Shown here piece after piece: positions 11,713-22,505 of a stretch of 64,000 nucleotides of DNA. The DNA is from Ligula intestinalis (Eukaryota; Platyhelminthes; Cestoda; Diphyllobothriidea; Diphyllobothriidae): the NCBI GenBank assembly GCA_036362985.1, contig JAYGXS010000002.1, forward strand, positions 11,167,502 through 11,231,501, in the 5' to 3' direction. The notes under the pieces are model-generated. The model was not told the DNA's origin, ran no database searches, and was given only the letters and a program-made list of their open reading frames with translations. A program made the translations under genes and the position numbers. How positions within the stretch are numbered: the stretch's first letter is position 1; every line of letters starts with the position of its first letter.

Positions 11713-13130
11713 TCTTCCTCTCCTCGGCTGCAATAATATTTGATATTGATTCTATGCTACTTTCTATAAAAAACGTAGGACGTCCTCATTTTTGTGCAAA
11801 ATATCTTATCAAAACACCCAGAATAGCCAAGCTTATTACATGATATCCATATTTTCTGTTGAACATTAAGTATCCTTGGCGATCATATTATAAGCAGGAG
11901 ACAGTTCAGCTACTTCTATTACCTAATCAAACATACAAAACCCCATAAAATTGGCCTCATAATTAAGGTCTTCATAGCCACAATCCAGACCTATGAAAAT
12001 AATGAATTCATAAAACATTAAATTAATACTGACTGGCTTATGACGTTCTGACACTTACTTACACTACTACCACTAGGTAGCACATTATCACTTTCTGAAA
12101 AATATATAATTGTATCATGTATATGGAGCAGCTAAAAAACCATTTCTGCCGAATTTATTCAATTTGCATAGCGTCTGATCAGTGGCTAGTGAATCCATTT
12201 ATTAATAAAGTATTTGTCACCCCAAAAACATCAGTACATTTATTCCTTATAAAACTAAAAATAGCACTCAGCCCTTGTAACCTTATCTGAAATAATTGTC
12301 CAGCCAATATCGTGCATTCTGCATGAAATTAGGTGGTCATTCGACTTCTGTTGTGCGTTGTTTTCACAGACAGAAAATTAAAATTTCAAAAACTTTGCAT
12401 TTCCGTAAGCAATTTCCGTATTTTTGTGTCTTAACTTTTTATTTCTAACCAGCACAATATAACTACCAGGGCTAGATTCACTAATGAAGGTGAAAGAACG
12501 AGTTCATTCTCCTAATTATTAATTAATTGGTAGAAAATTCCTCTTACCTCTGTCTGCTAGAGAATGTTATAAACCGATGTTATTCGCAAAGTCGAAAAAT
12601 GTAGTAAATGTGATAAACGCGCCCATTGAGGACACATTGGTTTTAAGCAGTAACCAAATTAACTCATCGTTCGATTCAGTAAACGGGCATATATGCTAAA
12701 CCAGTACGGTTTCCCAACCGAAATTTTTCAGCTATGGTGTCTGCTTGACTAAACCATTTCGTGGCTTTCATCAAATCCAAGCACGCAAAGGGAATAATTT
12801 TGGATAAAAGTGTAGGTAAGTCATTCAGGCCATTTTTTAAGTAAGGTAACGGGCTTGTTTAATTCCGTTTCCACTCTTCTATGCCTTTTGGCACACTATG
12901 ATGCTGGTTTGACAAACTATGGCTTTCGACCGACTGACATCTTAGCCCTTGACACACTCAGTCCTCCGCTCACTAGCTCCTCCATGAGTCAGGTCTTTTG
13001 ATGCAATCACTTGACATGTGCTGGATCCGACAAATTCCCACTCCAATTGATAGACAGCCTGTGGGCTACGCTGTTTGTATTCTCACCTCTGCTTGACTGC
13101 CCACTTCTGTGAATTTTCCGCAGCCTTTGT
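11713..13130. other. Non-coding stretch, nothing supported
   Basis: AT-rich sequence with no recognisable gene. A GTAAGT preceded by short AG-bounded segments occurs near 12780-12820, but no exon chain could be built around it. Confidence 0.4.
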
Positions 13131-13134
13131 GGCA

Positions 13135-13146
13135 GGGGGGGGGGGG
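13135..13146 (+). repeat. Poly-G run
   Basis: Twelve consecutive G residues are followed by AGAGAAGG. It is a candidate quadruplex or assembly-sensitive homopolymer. Confidence 0.9.
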
Positions 13147-13288
13147 AGAGAAGGGATTACAAACGCTAAAACACGCTTAATAAATTTATCACGAGGCGAT
13201 GGAACGCGCTTAAGCCGATGCAAACCTCAGTCAAGACACGCATGTTAAATTGAATTAAATAAGCGCAGCATCTTGCTGCTGATTAAGC

Positions 13289-13319
13289 GCTTACGCACCA
13301 GGTCTGGTGGTGCGTAAGC
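13289..13319 (+). other. Perfect 12-bp hairpin
   Basis: GCTTACGCACCA (13289-13300) and TGGTGCGTAAGC (13308-13319) are exact reverse complements around a 7-base loop, GGTCTGG. It is not followed by a T tract, and in this eukaryotic context a bacterial-type terminator reading is not appropriate. Confidence 0.8.
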
Positions 13320-13609
13320 CGCTTGCGATTACATGTCTTACTAACTAGGCACCGGTAACGGGAACTCAAGTCAGTTTTTCTCACCCTCACGGAGGGAGAA
13401 AATTGATTTACCTCAATTAGTGTCAGTTTTGACAAAGGGTGGGACGCGCGTGTGTACCGCACCTGCTTTTTGACGACTTGCGTTGGTGCGTGCATTAGGG
13501 AGTATCCTAGTACCGGAAGCTGGCGCGGTTACACTTGCTCTGGAAATGTATCGATAGTTTCAGGGGATATATTTTCAACTCTACTTATACTCCTTTTTTC
13601 GCAATGTCT

Positions 13610-13754
13610 GCAGCAACAAAAGCCAGAAATAATGAATATATGGAGCCCAGTTGAAGCGAAAATTACATTTTGGATGGGTTCCAAAAATCCAGCTTGTGAC
13701 AATCCACCTCTCCAAGCTGCCCAAATGCACAATGACAGAGAGAATGCTTTATAA
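13610..13754 (+). CDS. Possible orphan terminal exon
   Basis: A pyrimidine-rich acceptor (CGCAATGTCTGCAG) opens an in-frame stretch of 46 codons ending TAA at 13754. It contains EAKITFWMGSKN and PACDNPP. These faintly recall the EEKI...W and CDPN words of micro-exon gene 1, but the phase (0) and exon size differ. No upstream exon was found. This could easily be chance. Confidence 0.2.
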
Positions 13755-13899
13755 TTTTGAAGGGAATACCCAGCAACTTTCAGCAAAGAATGGCTCCATT
13801 CAAGGAGAACAAGGAATAAGGTAAGTAAGAGGTAAAAGGTTAAACGTCATAGAATACTCAAAGTTACAGATTTGCACGATATCCACATCTGTTATGGAG

Positions 13900-13990
13900 G
13901 AGGCATGTCGGCTTTCAACTTCTCAATTTCCGCTTCTTTTCACGTGAGGTAGCGTGCTAGGAATGGGAGTACAGACTGCTGGTATGCTGA
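13900..13990 (+). repeat. Short dispersed repeat, pair with 46715-46795
   Basis: CTTTTCACGTGAGGTAGCGT followed by GCTAGG (26 bases in all) at 13938-13963 occurs exactly, on the opposite strand, at 46732-46757. Diverged flanking similarity extends on both sides (GGCATG...GCTTC before, GGATTACA/GGAGTACA...GTGCTG/CTGCTG after). No coding content was found. Confidence 0.65.
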
Positions 13991-14617
13991 TAAACGGCAA
14001 GACATATGACGGAAACCTTGGCGCACAGAACAGGACGACTTCACAGCCATTACTTTAGAGTGCAGCGGGTGAGGTAGATTACTAAGGAGGCGCTCAGCAA
14101 ATTGCTTGACCGTTTTAAAGTATTATTGTTTTATAATGCTAGCTAAAAAGCATAGGAAAGACCGGCAGCTGAAGAGAGCATTCGGAAGAGGAGGGGGAGA
14201 ATGCAGCCATCTATAAATCGTCATATAAGGGCTTGTGGTGTGCGATATGAACGCGAGCGGCGGATAAAATGCAAACGTTTATGGATTTATATCAAAAGGT
14301 CTTCTATGTGACGAGCAAATGTGAGGTAAAATGTCATAGTAAAACCAAAATATCGGAAAAAGGATACCCCATTGCGCAAAATATCAACAATTTCATGACT
14401 GGGAGCGCGTCGCAATCGAAAAACACACTAGACTGATTTCCGGTCGTTAAGTAGAACACCATTTGCTGACGACCATTTTGAGACGTGCTCCAGGCTATTC
14501 TCCAATACTTGGAGATGTATTTGAGTTTTTAGAGGATGGCCAACAAACACACCATCAGCATATTTAAACAACAAACTTTTGGTTTTCATTCTGTCACCGT
14601 TTTCTGTTAATGTCTCT

Positions 14618-14690
14618 TATAATGAATCCGCGACGGATGTCAAAACAGCAGACGAATAAGAGTATTTTCCCAGCGAATAAGTCGTCTTGT
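14618..14690 (+). repeat. Hammerhead-like short dispersed repeat, copy
   Basis: AATGAATCCGCGACGGATGTC, CAAAAC, GACGAATAAGAGT and TTTTCCCAGCGAATAAG are in the family order seen at 61918-61980 and 262-334. The first core (CTGATGA) has decayed to TATAATGA. Confidence 0.5.
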
Positions 14691-15149
14691 TTCCAAAAAA
14701 ACATTATTTTGGCGATTGAAGGTCATCAGTGTGGAGGGAGAAGAGATGAGAGTGTATTTTAAGATACAGTTTGTAAGGTTTATACTTTTTTCGAACAATA
14801 ATCTACAGTGATGCATCTCTGTGTGAGTCTAAAATTTTAGAATAATCAACAAACTGTTCCGGTGCTCGACCAGCCTTCTACTTTATGATGTCTCCTGGCT
14901 GATGTTTCATGAGTTTTTGGGCACACCATGTTACATTAAAGATGAAATTTAATAACAATCTATTGGTGAGATTATGTTAACCTGCAAAATGTCCTTTATG
15001 ATAAGTTCGGCAAGCGGAGAGATAATAGATTCCCAATTCTTGAAATGTAAAACCTTTGAAAGTATTTGGCACGTTTTAACTCAACAACTTCTGGCCCATT
15101 ATCCTGTATCTTTTAAACTCGGCAAAAGTGATTTAACGGTGCACTTCAT

Positions 15150-15225
15150 ATGCCCCTAGTCCCAGAATTTTGTCCTATGGAAAAGCTGGTAATTGAGTGT
15201 TTCGAGGGTGGTGAATATTTTTTGA
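15150..15225 (+). repeat. Partial third copy of the 540-bp dispersed repeat
   Basis: CCCCTAGTCCCAGAATTTTG, TCCTATGGAAAAGCTGG and TTTCGAGGGTGGTGAAT match the first 70 bases of the copies at 4685 and 60290. The match breaks where the LTR-like copy at 15240 begins, so the LTR-like element may have interrupted it. Confidence 0.5.
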
Positions 15226-15239
15226 AGTAAGCGTTGAGT

Positions 15240-15672
15240 GGAGTAATTGCAGGGGTTAAGTGAGTCAAATCCAGCAACTGAGATCTTCAGACCATGGTTA
15301 CTTAGTAGAGGAGAAGTCGGTGAATGCCAGAGTAGAGGGAAGCGTATATTTTGTACACAAGAGAAAGGAGAATAGATGGACAGAGATTTGACTTGGAGAG
15401 CTTACGAGCAGCAGGAGAGCCAGTCGAGTCCAAGTGTGGTTTTAGCAGCACGCATGCAAGTGGCAGCGAGAACGGGCATTGTCTGGTTGCCTAAAAGGTT
15501 ATTGGCCGGACAGACTGCGTCGATCAATGCGTGCATGCGTCCTATTTGCCTTCGTGAGATACCAGCCTTTGCGGATCTGTGATTGGCTGTTGCAGAGGCC
15601 GCATCTAGTGCGGACGTACGCATTTCCAGTAGTGGGCCTTCGGACATGCTCGCCTATGTGGAGTGAGTCACC
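15240..15672 (-). repeat. Solo-LTR-like element, copy 2
   Basis: It matches the copy at 700-1078: GTTAAGTGAGT...CCAGCAACTGAGATCTTCAG, TTACTTAGTAGAGGAGAAGT, a TTTGTACACAAGAG block, and GTCCAAGTGTGGTTTTAGCA compared with GTCCAAGTGCCAGTTTGACA. The overlapping ORFs at 15376-15727 on both strands lie inside it and are not genes. Confidence 0.5.
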
Positions 15673-15769
15673 ACAGAACAATCAAGTTGCATTTGTTTCC
15701 CAAGGCCATTATTTGGTAGCCAAATAGATGAAGTTTAAAGCTCTAGGCAGATGGTATTGATGCCAAAGA

Positions 15770-15935
15770 CAACGAATACCCGGTATGGCAATTTGTGGCT
15801 TGCTACGCCTTGTAAACCAGTCATACCAACCCCAAGATATGCACCCCACGAGACTGAAACTCGCGACCCTTTTTGCTCAAAAACTAACGCTCTAACTATT
15901 GGGTCACGAGCTTTTCGTTATGCCGGTCTAGCTCG
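15770..15935 (-). repeat. tRNA-derived SINE, family B
   Basis: The minus strand gives AAAAGCTCGTGACCCAATAG, TTAGAGCGTTAG (A-box-like), then GGGTCGCGAGTTTCAGTCTC (B-box-like) and GTGGGGTGCATAT. The same core is seen at 39755 (plus) and 16840 (minus). Confidence 0.65.
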
Positions 15936-16199
15936 GGAGATATTGACACTCGTTGACAGTGAGGGTTATCGTAGGTGAGTGATCAGGAGGAGAATGAGGG
16001 AGGGTGCCGTGATTTGTTTCGATTCCGATTATGGTTTGAAAACCGATTGGCCATAATCGCGCTAAATTCGCAAAATATTTAGGTGTATGCCTCTTAAATA
16101 CTTTTACGGTTTAAATCGTGACTTTTACCATGGCTTGGCATGAGCCCAAACAGAAATACGTTGCTTCGACCCAATATCTTTTGCTTTCTTGGATTGGTT

Positions 16200-16340
16200 C
16201 TTGACCCAAACAAATAAGACACAGTTGCAAAAATGCCCATCGGAGAATTCAGAAGAGTAGTTGGATTTTGAAGCACTATCCTTGAACCATTACATTTATA
16301 TTGGAAAGGGTAAAGGTACAAAGTTCATAATTACAGTCAA
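16200..16340 (+). mobile_element. PLE terminal-repeat remnant
   Basis: GTTGCAAAAATGCCCATCGG, AGAATTCAGAAGAGTAGTTG and CCATTACATTTATATTGGAA match the outer ends of the PLE copies at 10367, 18440 and 50525. No coding part follows. Confidence 0.6.
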
Positions 16341-16669
16341 ATTAGTCATGGAAAGAGAACAGTGGCTGCTGATAGAGGAAAGTAGTGACGCCAGAAAGTA
16401 ACTTTTGAATTATCAGATGGACATCGGTCAAACGGTGGGTAAACATCGGGTCCCGTCCATAGTTCTGCCGCATTATTTATAAATCGCAGCGATCCAAGGA
16501 AATAAAACAATTATGTAAACACTCGTTGATGAAAGCTTACCAATTTTATAGTTATTTATTTTAAACTGGATATTTTATGCAGACTGTTTTCTAATAGATT
16601 CTTCAACGACATTGCCTACTACCCTAAATATACTGAACTATACTGAACTAATCGCTAAAAAATTAGTCC

Positions 16670-17050
16670 ATCCGCTTTGCCTTGGGTGTCAGTGCTCTGG
16701 CTCCGACGGCAGCTGCAAAGCGGCTAGTAGTCTAGCCGGCTATTATAGCCGGCAGAGAGAAGGGCGACTAGAATAAAAATTTCTGGCTTATTAGCCGTCA
16801 TCAGCCAGGCATACCTAAACCAAAGTGCTGCACAACCTCAGGCTCGGACACACATCCTTTTGATTAGAATCGAACGTTCTAACCACCGAGTCACGAGGTC
16901 ATTGCCTTGCCAATTGAGATCGGAATGAACGTTCATTGATCGCCAAGGGAACTCACTTGATCCGTTCTGTTTTGGGGTCACTCTCGAGCTACGTCAACAG
17001 CAGTACAGAGCCTAGTAGTTAAGGCAGGCTGTCAAAAACAAAGTCATTTA
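16670..17050 (-). repeat. SINE family B copy with extended flank
   Basis: Minus strand: GACCTCGTGACTCGGTGGTT, AGAACGTTCGATTCTAATCA, then TCCGAGCCTGAGGTTGTGCA. The A-box half is clear and the B box (GTCCGAGCC) is degenerate. CTGGCTCCGACGGCAGCTGC at 16696 resembles flanks near other SINE copies. Confidence 0.45.
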
Positions 17051-17955
17051 AAAGCCGGCATCCTGTCCTGACTGCAATAGCTTGAAACTAGGCTGCTCAG
17101 TAATGAATTTAACACCCCTACTTTAGCAGTTTGCTTAAATTGAAACCAAATTTCACAATTTTGGCTGACGATTTACAAACTAGGCCGTCTAATGCACGTG
17201 TGCCCTGTCCCGAAATGCGAACCTCAGATCCAATCAAAATAGCGGTTTCATCGAAATCAGCTGCATTAAGCAAGGCTCTAAGTGCTGGAAAAATCTGGGT
17301 TCCCTCCTCCGGTTGGCAGTCTGCCAATGCGCAAAATATATTATATTAGGGAAATTGTTTATGTACCGTGGGTAGGGCTGCTCAGAATCGACCTCATTCA
17401 CGCTATTTCATGCACCGGTTAGTGATCCGATCCTGTCAAACATCTCGTGCCGGGAGTGGGGACAGTGCCTTACGCGGTGGGAAGCTGGTATGTGGTCATT
17501 TCATCACAAGTCCTCCCCCTCCCAGTGTTCGACAGTTATTATGAGGTATGCGGGCCCTGCACAGTCCAATCAATGCCTGCTGCAGACCTCATTTAGGTAC
17601 ACTGCATTTTTAAAGGCAACGTTTCCCTGGTGCATATTTAAAGATAGCATCAACAGCAAGATTTATTGGATCCATGCTGCATCTCACTGCCTAACGTGAA
17701 TCACGTAAGAAAAATACTAATTAAATTCATACAGAAACATCGATAAGAACAACAAGCTCATAAGAAATTGCCAAGAAACTAATCAATAACATCAGAATAT
17801 CAAACGCTTCGGTCATAAAAACGGGGTAAGACTTCTGAGGATAAATGTTAGGAAGGGAAATGTGTTAACAGGATGCCAATGTTACCATGGCAGATTAAGG
17901 TTCACTACATGCTCCAACTGCTTACATAGGTCGGGTTTTAACCGCCATATGTAGG

Positions 17956-18399
17956 CTACCTCCAGGTAGCGTAGGGTATGAGTTGTTCGTGCACGAACGA
18001 GTACTCGGAAAGACGTTTTTTGGGGTCTACAGAAAGGCCTGTGTCTAGCAGATGTTCAGTAATCGATAACCGGGGAATTCTGTTTTCTTGTTTCATTAAC
18101 CAGCTAGGCAAATGCTCCATAGCTTTGGTAGCGAATTGCTGTTGCGTTCGACCTATGTACTTGCATCCGCAAGTGCATGCAAATTCGTAAACACAGTTTG
18201 AAGTGGCGTGCAATGGCAAGGTATCCTTCGCATAAGGAATTGGTAAAGGCTCCTTTGGATTGAAAGTTATGAGCTCGGCAACATAGTACGTCCTTTCAAT
18301 GGCGTTGAGAAGACGTCTTTTGATGGTATTCAGAATTTTATCACCCTTGAAGGGAAAGGAAATGAAAACGGGCTTTTTAGGTGCTAACTGCTGAGTCAA
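17956..18399 (-). CDS. PLE GIY-YIG endonuclease domain (intact 147-aa ORF, truncated element)
   Basis: The ORF holds the C-terminal part of a Penelope-like polyprotein. Residues about 68-90 read CVYEFACTCGCKYIGRTQQQ, the GIY-YIG signature with the cysteine pattern of PLE endonucleases. MEHLPSWL and ITEHLLDTGLSVD follow, as expected downstream of the endonuclease core. The upstream reverse transcriptase is missing. The ORF begins just inside the start of another PLE terminus at about 18440, so a 5' truncation or insertion cut it. It differs clearly from the TTSMCIYSFxCSCG type found at 19.5 and 51.2 kb, so it belongs to a second PLE subfamily. No stop interrupts the domain. Confidence 0.85.
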   Translation of the reverse strand: MTQQLAPKKPVFISFPFKGDKILNTIKRRLLNAIERTYYVAELITFNPKEPLPIPYAKDTLPLHATSNCVYEFACTCGCKYIGRTQQQFATKAMEHLPSWLMKQENRIPRLSITEHLLDTGLSVDPKKRLSEYSFVHEQLIPYATWR

Positions 18400-18439
18400 T
18401 TTAGGTTGTAGAGGTTTACTTCATTTGTCTTTAAACTGA

Positions 18440-19229
18440 CTTGGATATTTTAGAGTTGCAAAAATTCCCATCAGAGAACTCTGAAGTCCAGTTTGGTGAG
18501 TATGCTTGTACTTTCAACAAATTCAGTTCGAATTAGAAACCCGGTTTGAGAATCTTTTTAACCAGACATATGATTTGAAGCCCATCTCGGCAGAAAGTGT
18601 CCAGCACTTCAAATCTACACTGCTTAACTGTTGTTACCAGTATCTAAACAAGAGCACAACAAGCCGAGGATTGCCGACAAAGGCTCATCTAGAAAAGCTA
18701 AAACAGCTGTGACAGAACAAAGACATTATGGTTACTAGACCTGATAAAGGAATAGGTCATTATAATGAACAGAGCGGACTACATAAGCAAGATACAAACC
18801 ATCCTTTCAGACCAGACGAAGTTCAAGAAAGTAGACAAAGAAAAGGATTGCACGAATAAAGTAGAGACAAATTTGACTGACTGCTTAAGGAGAATCCCCA
18901 CGGGAGGTCTCATAAGTGACCGTGACCTCGAAAGCCTCCGATCAGTAGGCACTCACATCCCCCGTTTGTATGGTCTGGCAAAAATCTAGAAGAATGGCCT
19001 GCCAATTCGTCCGATTATAGACATGCGCAACTCACCGTATCATGCGATAGCTAAGTGGTTAGCAGCGAAACTCAAACCTTTACGACTGCAGCTGGCACCA
19101 TGTAGCGAAAGAGGCACTTTCAAATTTATCGATGACGTCAAAGACGTGAATGTAAGCGGCACGAGGATGCTCTCTCTAGACGTATCATCGCTGCTTACAA
19201 ACGTCCCGGTTACCGAGACAGTAGATTAC
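18440..19229 (+). pseudogene. PLE reverse transcriptase, 5' half (interrupted)
   Basis: It opens with a PLE terminal sequence (GTTGCAAAAATTCCCATCAG, ACTCTGAAG) and then a decayed ORF. Recognisable PLE words in order are MVTRPDKG (about 18728), MNRADYISKIQTIL (18765), HIPRLYGLAKI (18957), NSPYHAIAKWLAAKL (19029) and MLSLDVSSLLTNVPVTETVDY (about 19168-19229). There are frameshifts near 18715-18760 and a stop after LAKI at 18987. It is cut exactly at 19229 by the nested element. The reading resumes at 20275. Confidence 0.85.
19218..19229 (+). repeat. Target-site duplication, left copy
   Basis: ACAGTAGATTAC is repeated exactly at 20263-20274 on the other side of the nested element. The bases outside the 12-mer differ (G and T on the left, A and G on the right). 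Removing one copy plus the insert rejoins the reverse-transcriptase frame. Confidence 0.85.
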
Positions 19230-20262
19230 TTCGGCAAAAATTCCCATTTCGTTTACGATTGAAAAGTCGTGTTGGACAACAGCTGTTTTCGGTCATTCAC
19301 TTCAGGCCGTTACAGTGACATGGAAAAATAGGCGACTAAAGCAGGCAGTTCGGTACAGTGCTAATATAGTTCTTGAGGTGGGGGGGAGGGGGGTAATTGG
19401 CCATCTCGTGGTTCCCTCGTCTCCTGTGAGCCAGACTCAGCATGCCGAGAACGTTGGGTTGTCACGCGTGTGGAACGGGGGAGGGACATTCCCACGATCT
19501 ACGTCATACGCGCAGCGGGCACTCAGACTACCGCTACAGGTCACTTCCATGTGCATTTATTCCTTCAATTGCTCCTGTGGGGTCAGATATATCGGCTAAA
19601 CAACGAGACGTCTGGAGAAGAGGATACATACCAGCCTGGTTAGGTTAAGGGGAAAAAAGATCGATCTCAAGCTCAATCCTACACACCTGATCGATACAAA
19701 TCACCAAGTTGACGCGAGAGAGGCCTTTCAGGTCATATACCAGGCATCCACGCTCTACTCTAAAGGCCTGCGTTAACGGGTGCTAGCCACAGCTGAGGCA
19801 GTGGCAATTCGTTGAGCATAACCCGCTCTCTGCTGTCAAAAGACGCTGGTGCATGCCATCTCCCTCCCGTGGCCAACCGCATACAAGGATCCCGCACCGC
19901 CAGAAGCCACTACGTCAGAACTCACGACGTCAGCCCGAAACCATACTACCCACAGCCGCAGAGAACACGCAGTGCGACCATGCTGCTCACAGTCACAGAG
20001 AGCCCGCTGCGCGTATGACGTAGACCGTGGGAATGTCCCTCCCCCGTTCCACACGCGTGACAACCCAACGTCCTCGGCATGCTGAGTCCGGCTCACAGGA
20101 GACGAGGGAACCACGAGATGGCTAATTACCCCCCTCCCCCACACCTCAAGAACTATATTAGCACTGTACCGAACTGCCTGCTTTAGTCGCCTATTTTTCC
20201 ATGTCACTGTAACGGCCTGAAGTGAATGACCGAAAACAGCTGTTTGCTAACACGACTTTTCA
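19230..20262 (+). mobile_element. Nested PLE remnant with inverted termini
   Basis: About 1.03 kb sits between the two ACAGTAGATTAC copies. It has a 30-base leader (TTCGGCAAAAATTCCCATTT...) followed by inverted arms: 19260-19530 and 20000-20261, both starting TGAAAAGTCGTGTT on their own strand and sharing AACAGCTGTTTTCGGTCATT and CGTTACAGTGACATGGAAAA. The middle encodes a decayed PLE C-terminus on the plus strand: TSMCIYSFNCSCGVRYIG with stop (GIY-YIG, about 19548-19600), IPAWLG, then EAFQVIYQAS and VLATAEAVAIR before the right arm. The 5' reverse transcriptase is absent. Duplicate ORFs on opposite strands in the arms (19315-19599 and 20207-19836) are arm shadows. Confidence 0.85.
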
Positions 20263-20274
20263 ACAGTAGATTAC
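20263..20274 (+). repeat. Target-site duplication, right copy
   Basis: Exact copy of ACAGTAGATTAC at 19218-19229. Confidence 0.85.
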
Positions 20275-20740
20275 GTTTTCGAATACCTGGTGACAAATCA
20301 GCTGGAAATAAGAATACTGACAAATGCACTGAAGGAACTATTACTTAAATGCACAGTAAACGTGCAGTTCCTTTTTGACAGCCAGCTACACAGACAAACG
20401 TACGGTGTTGCCATGGGCTGGCCTCTTGGACCTCTCCTAACTGACATATTCATGGGCAAGCTGGACAAATTACTACTAAATGAGCAGATCCACAAGTTAA
20501 AACATTATGGTCGCTATGTTGATGATATCTTGGTGATCACCGCAACGTAATCTGCCGTAGATTTACTGTTAAATGTGGTCAACCAAGCACACCCATCCAT
20601 AAAGTTCATGCTAGAGGTGGAAAAGGCAGGTTCGCTTCAATTCTCGGACGTCCTCCTAAGTCGCAGACTTGACGGTAGCGTCCGAAGGAGCGAGGATCGA
20701 AAGAAATCTTGGTCTGGCGCTAGCGAGCGACTTGCAACTT
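20275..20740 (+). pseudogene. PLE reverse transcriptase, 3' half
   Basis: It continues the interrupted reverse transcriptase: FEYLVTNQLEI, LLLKCTVNVQFLFD, GVAMGWPLGPLLTDIFMGKL and then KHYGRYVDDILVIT, which holds the catalytic YVDD box (about 20516-20527). A stop at 20548 follows ITAT. HPSIKFMLEVEKAGSLQFSD and LLSRRLDGS follow in the next open stretch. After DRKKSWSG the similarity fades, so the GIY-YIG part of this copy is missing or too diverged to see. Confidence 0.85.
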
Positions 20741-21470
20741 CGTCAACAGTGGCCACCGACGCGGCAGGGGAGAAGAACTAATCGCGACTCAAACGACCGA
20801 CAAGAGTTATCAGTCCACCGACGAGCCCAAACATGTGAGCCGGGCCCGCGCTTTGAATGCCAACCGGTCAAGCCACCCGAGTATGGAAGGGAGCCGATAG
20901 TAACCGGCCAAGTGCACAGAATACGCACACAGACCTTATGACGACAACAACAGACGTACAGGCGACGGGGAATGTGGGAGGACGGGCAAAGAGGGCCCGT
21001 CGCCGCGCGCACGACCGGGATGACTCACCTACCCACCGACGGACACCGGACCCGGAACGAGGGCTAATCCACGCATCCGACTCAGAGGGGAGGTCGGGCG
21101 GTGGTCACATTACCGGGCCGGTTAACGTAGACGCGTTAACGACACACGGACAGGCAACGGATGACACATGCGGGCGCCAGCCACCCACAATGGAGGTGCC
21201 GCAGCCAATCCACGGGCAGCACGAAGTTCAGCGCTCGTGCGTCAGCCACGCTACAACACCAGATGGTCTGCGCGGCATTCCAACTCTCGGCAAGCAGGAA
21301 CGCCCAACCCACCACTCTGATGATGGAAAATAGTGTATTTCCGAAACGTCAGCACAATCACAGTGTGGTCCACGACAGCGCCTTGTTTTCTTCTTCGCCT
21401 TCTTTGGGGGATGATGATCGGGATAATTTATCTGGACCTCGTATCTTCACCTATATATATATATTCACTC
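20741..21470 (+). repeat. GC-rich repeat tail with hammerhead-like core
   Basis: The overlapping ORFs here (for example 20857-21333) have no recognisable domain and are rich in Arg, Thr and His, as expected of non-coding GC-rich sequence. The 3' end reads CTGATGA (21317-21323), TGGAAAATAGTGTATTTCC with GGAAA/TTTCC pairing, then GAAACGTCAG, followed by GTCCACGACAG and CTTCTTCGCCTTCTTTGGGG plus GATGATGATC. The last block matches the outer arms at 53300-53340 and 59870-59900. Confidence 0.6.
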
Positions 21471-21483
21471 AGGAATGTGCGAA

Positions 21484-21487
<4 letters not shown>

Positions 21488-21516
<29 letters not shown>
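21488..21516 (+). repeat. (TA)n microsatellite
   Basis: About fourteen TA dinucleotides, closely preceded by a shorter TATATATATA run at 21451. Confidence 0.95.
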
Positions 21517-21519
<3 letters not shown>

Positions 21520-22500
21520 TTGAACTCAGATAGTTTCCTGTTCTTGTGTTTAACTGGGAATTACTACATTCATTTTCGATGGACGACGATCTAGAGGTGG
21601 GTTCTTCGGTTGTGAAGCAACAGGCTTACAGAATGAGCAATGATAACCCATTCAATAATAAAAAAGTAATTTTTAAGAACAAAAGTTATTGATAATTATT
21701 ATAACTCTGGACTGTTCTTTATTTTAATTCATTACACGCAAGTTCTTCAAAGGTAAACACGCAGAGTTCCAGCAAATAATGGACAGAAATTTGTCTGCTA
21801 GAACTTTACATGAAGGGTTTATGATAATACTGAAGTAGACATTGCCAGAATTAATTGGTAAAGGCTTAGAAATCCTCAACCTTCACTTTTGGAAATGGAA
21901 GGGAAGCGTGATTTCCTTTTTTGGACTTCTTACTCGGTAAGACGTTCGTTAGAACAATTTATGGAAAATATTTAAGCGAGAAAAGGTGCACACGACAGTA
22001 TAAACAAATTTTATAGTTAGTGCGTTGTCTACCCAATCGAACTTTGCACTATTGATGCGTTATTATACAAACCAGACCGATTGCTCTCAAAGGTTTGTCC
22101 TGACCTGTATGGAAGAATGTCCAAAACAAAGAACGGGGCGTCGGCTAAAGGTCGAACTTACTTTGCACACTTATTATTTGTGGGATCTGGTCGGCAACTA
22201 CCTACAAAGTTGCATAAATTCACCAATGCAAGTGTAGACAACTTCTTTGACAGTGAGTATCAAGTAGGAGTTAAGACAGCAAGTGGAGTATTCTTTAAAG
22301 TGCACGCAGGGTACTCCAAGTTCCTATGCCTGCGGATACTTGTGACGGTAGGAACAGTAACCATATGGGCATCAGACCCTACCATGTGCACGTAAAAGGC
22401 CGTTATACAGACCCTCGAGCTTCCCTGACCGAAGAGAAGACCAGAATATTTAGTTCCACATCCTGTCACGTCCAATCATCCCACATACCTGACAGAACTA
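21520..22500. other. Unassigned stretch downstream of the Ty3/gypsy relic
   Basis: Short ORFs lie on both strands at 22025-22475. None carries a motif I recognise. It could contain the decayed integrase or 3' end of the adjoining minus-strand retrotransposon, but no integrase zinc-finger or D,D35E words are visible. Confidence 0.35.
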
Positions 22501-22505
22501 TTTTC

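Noticed and set aside
13281..13330. Rho-independent terminator
   Set aside because: The hairpin is perfect but lacks a T tract, and the genome is eukaryotic.
15376..15727. Overlapping ORFs on both strands
   Set aside because: They are contained in an LTR-like dispersed repeat.
20857..21333. 158-aa Arg/Thr-rich ORF
   Set aside because: It overlaps other long ORFs on both strands in GC-rich repeat DNA and has no domain or family word.
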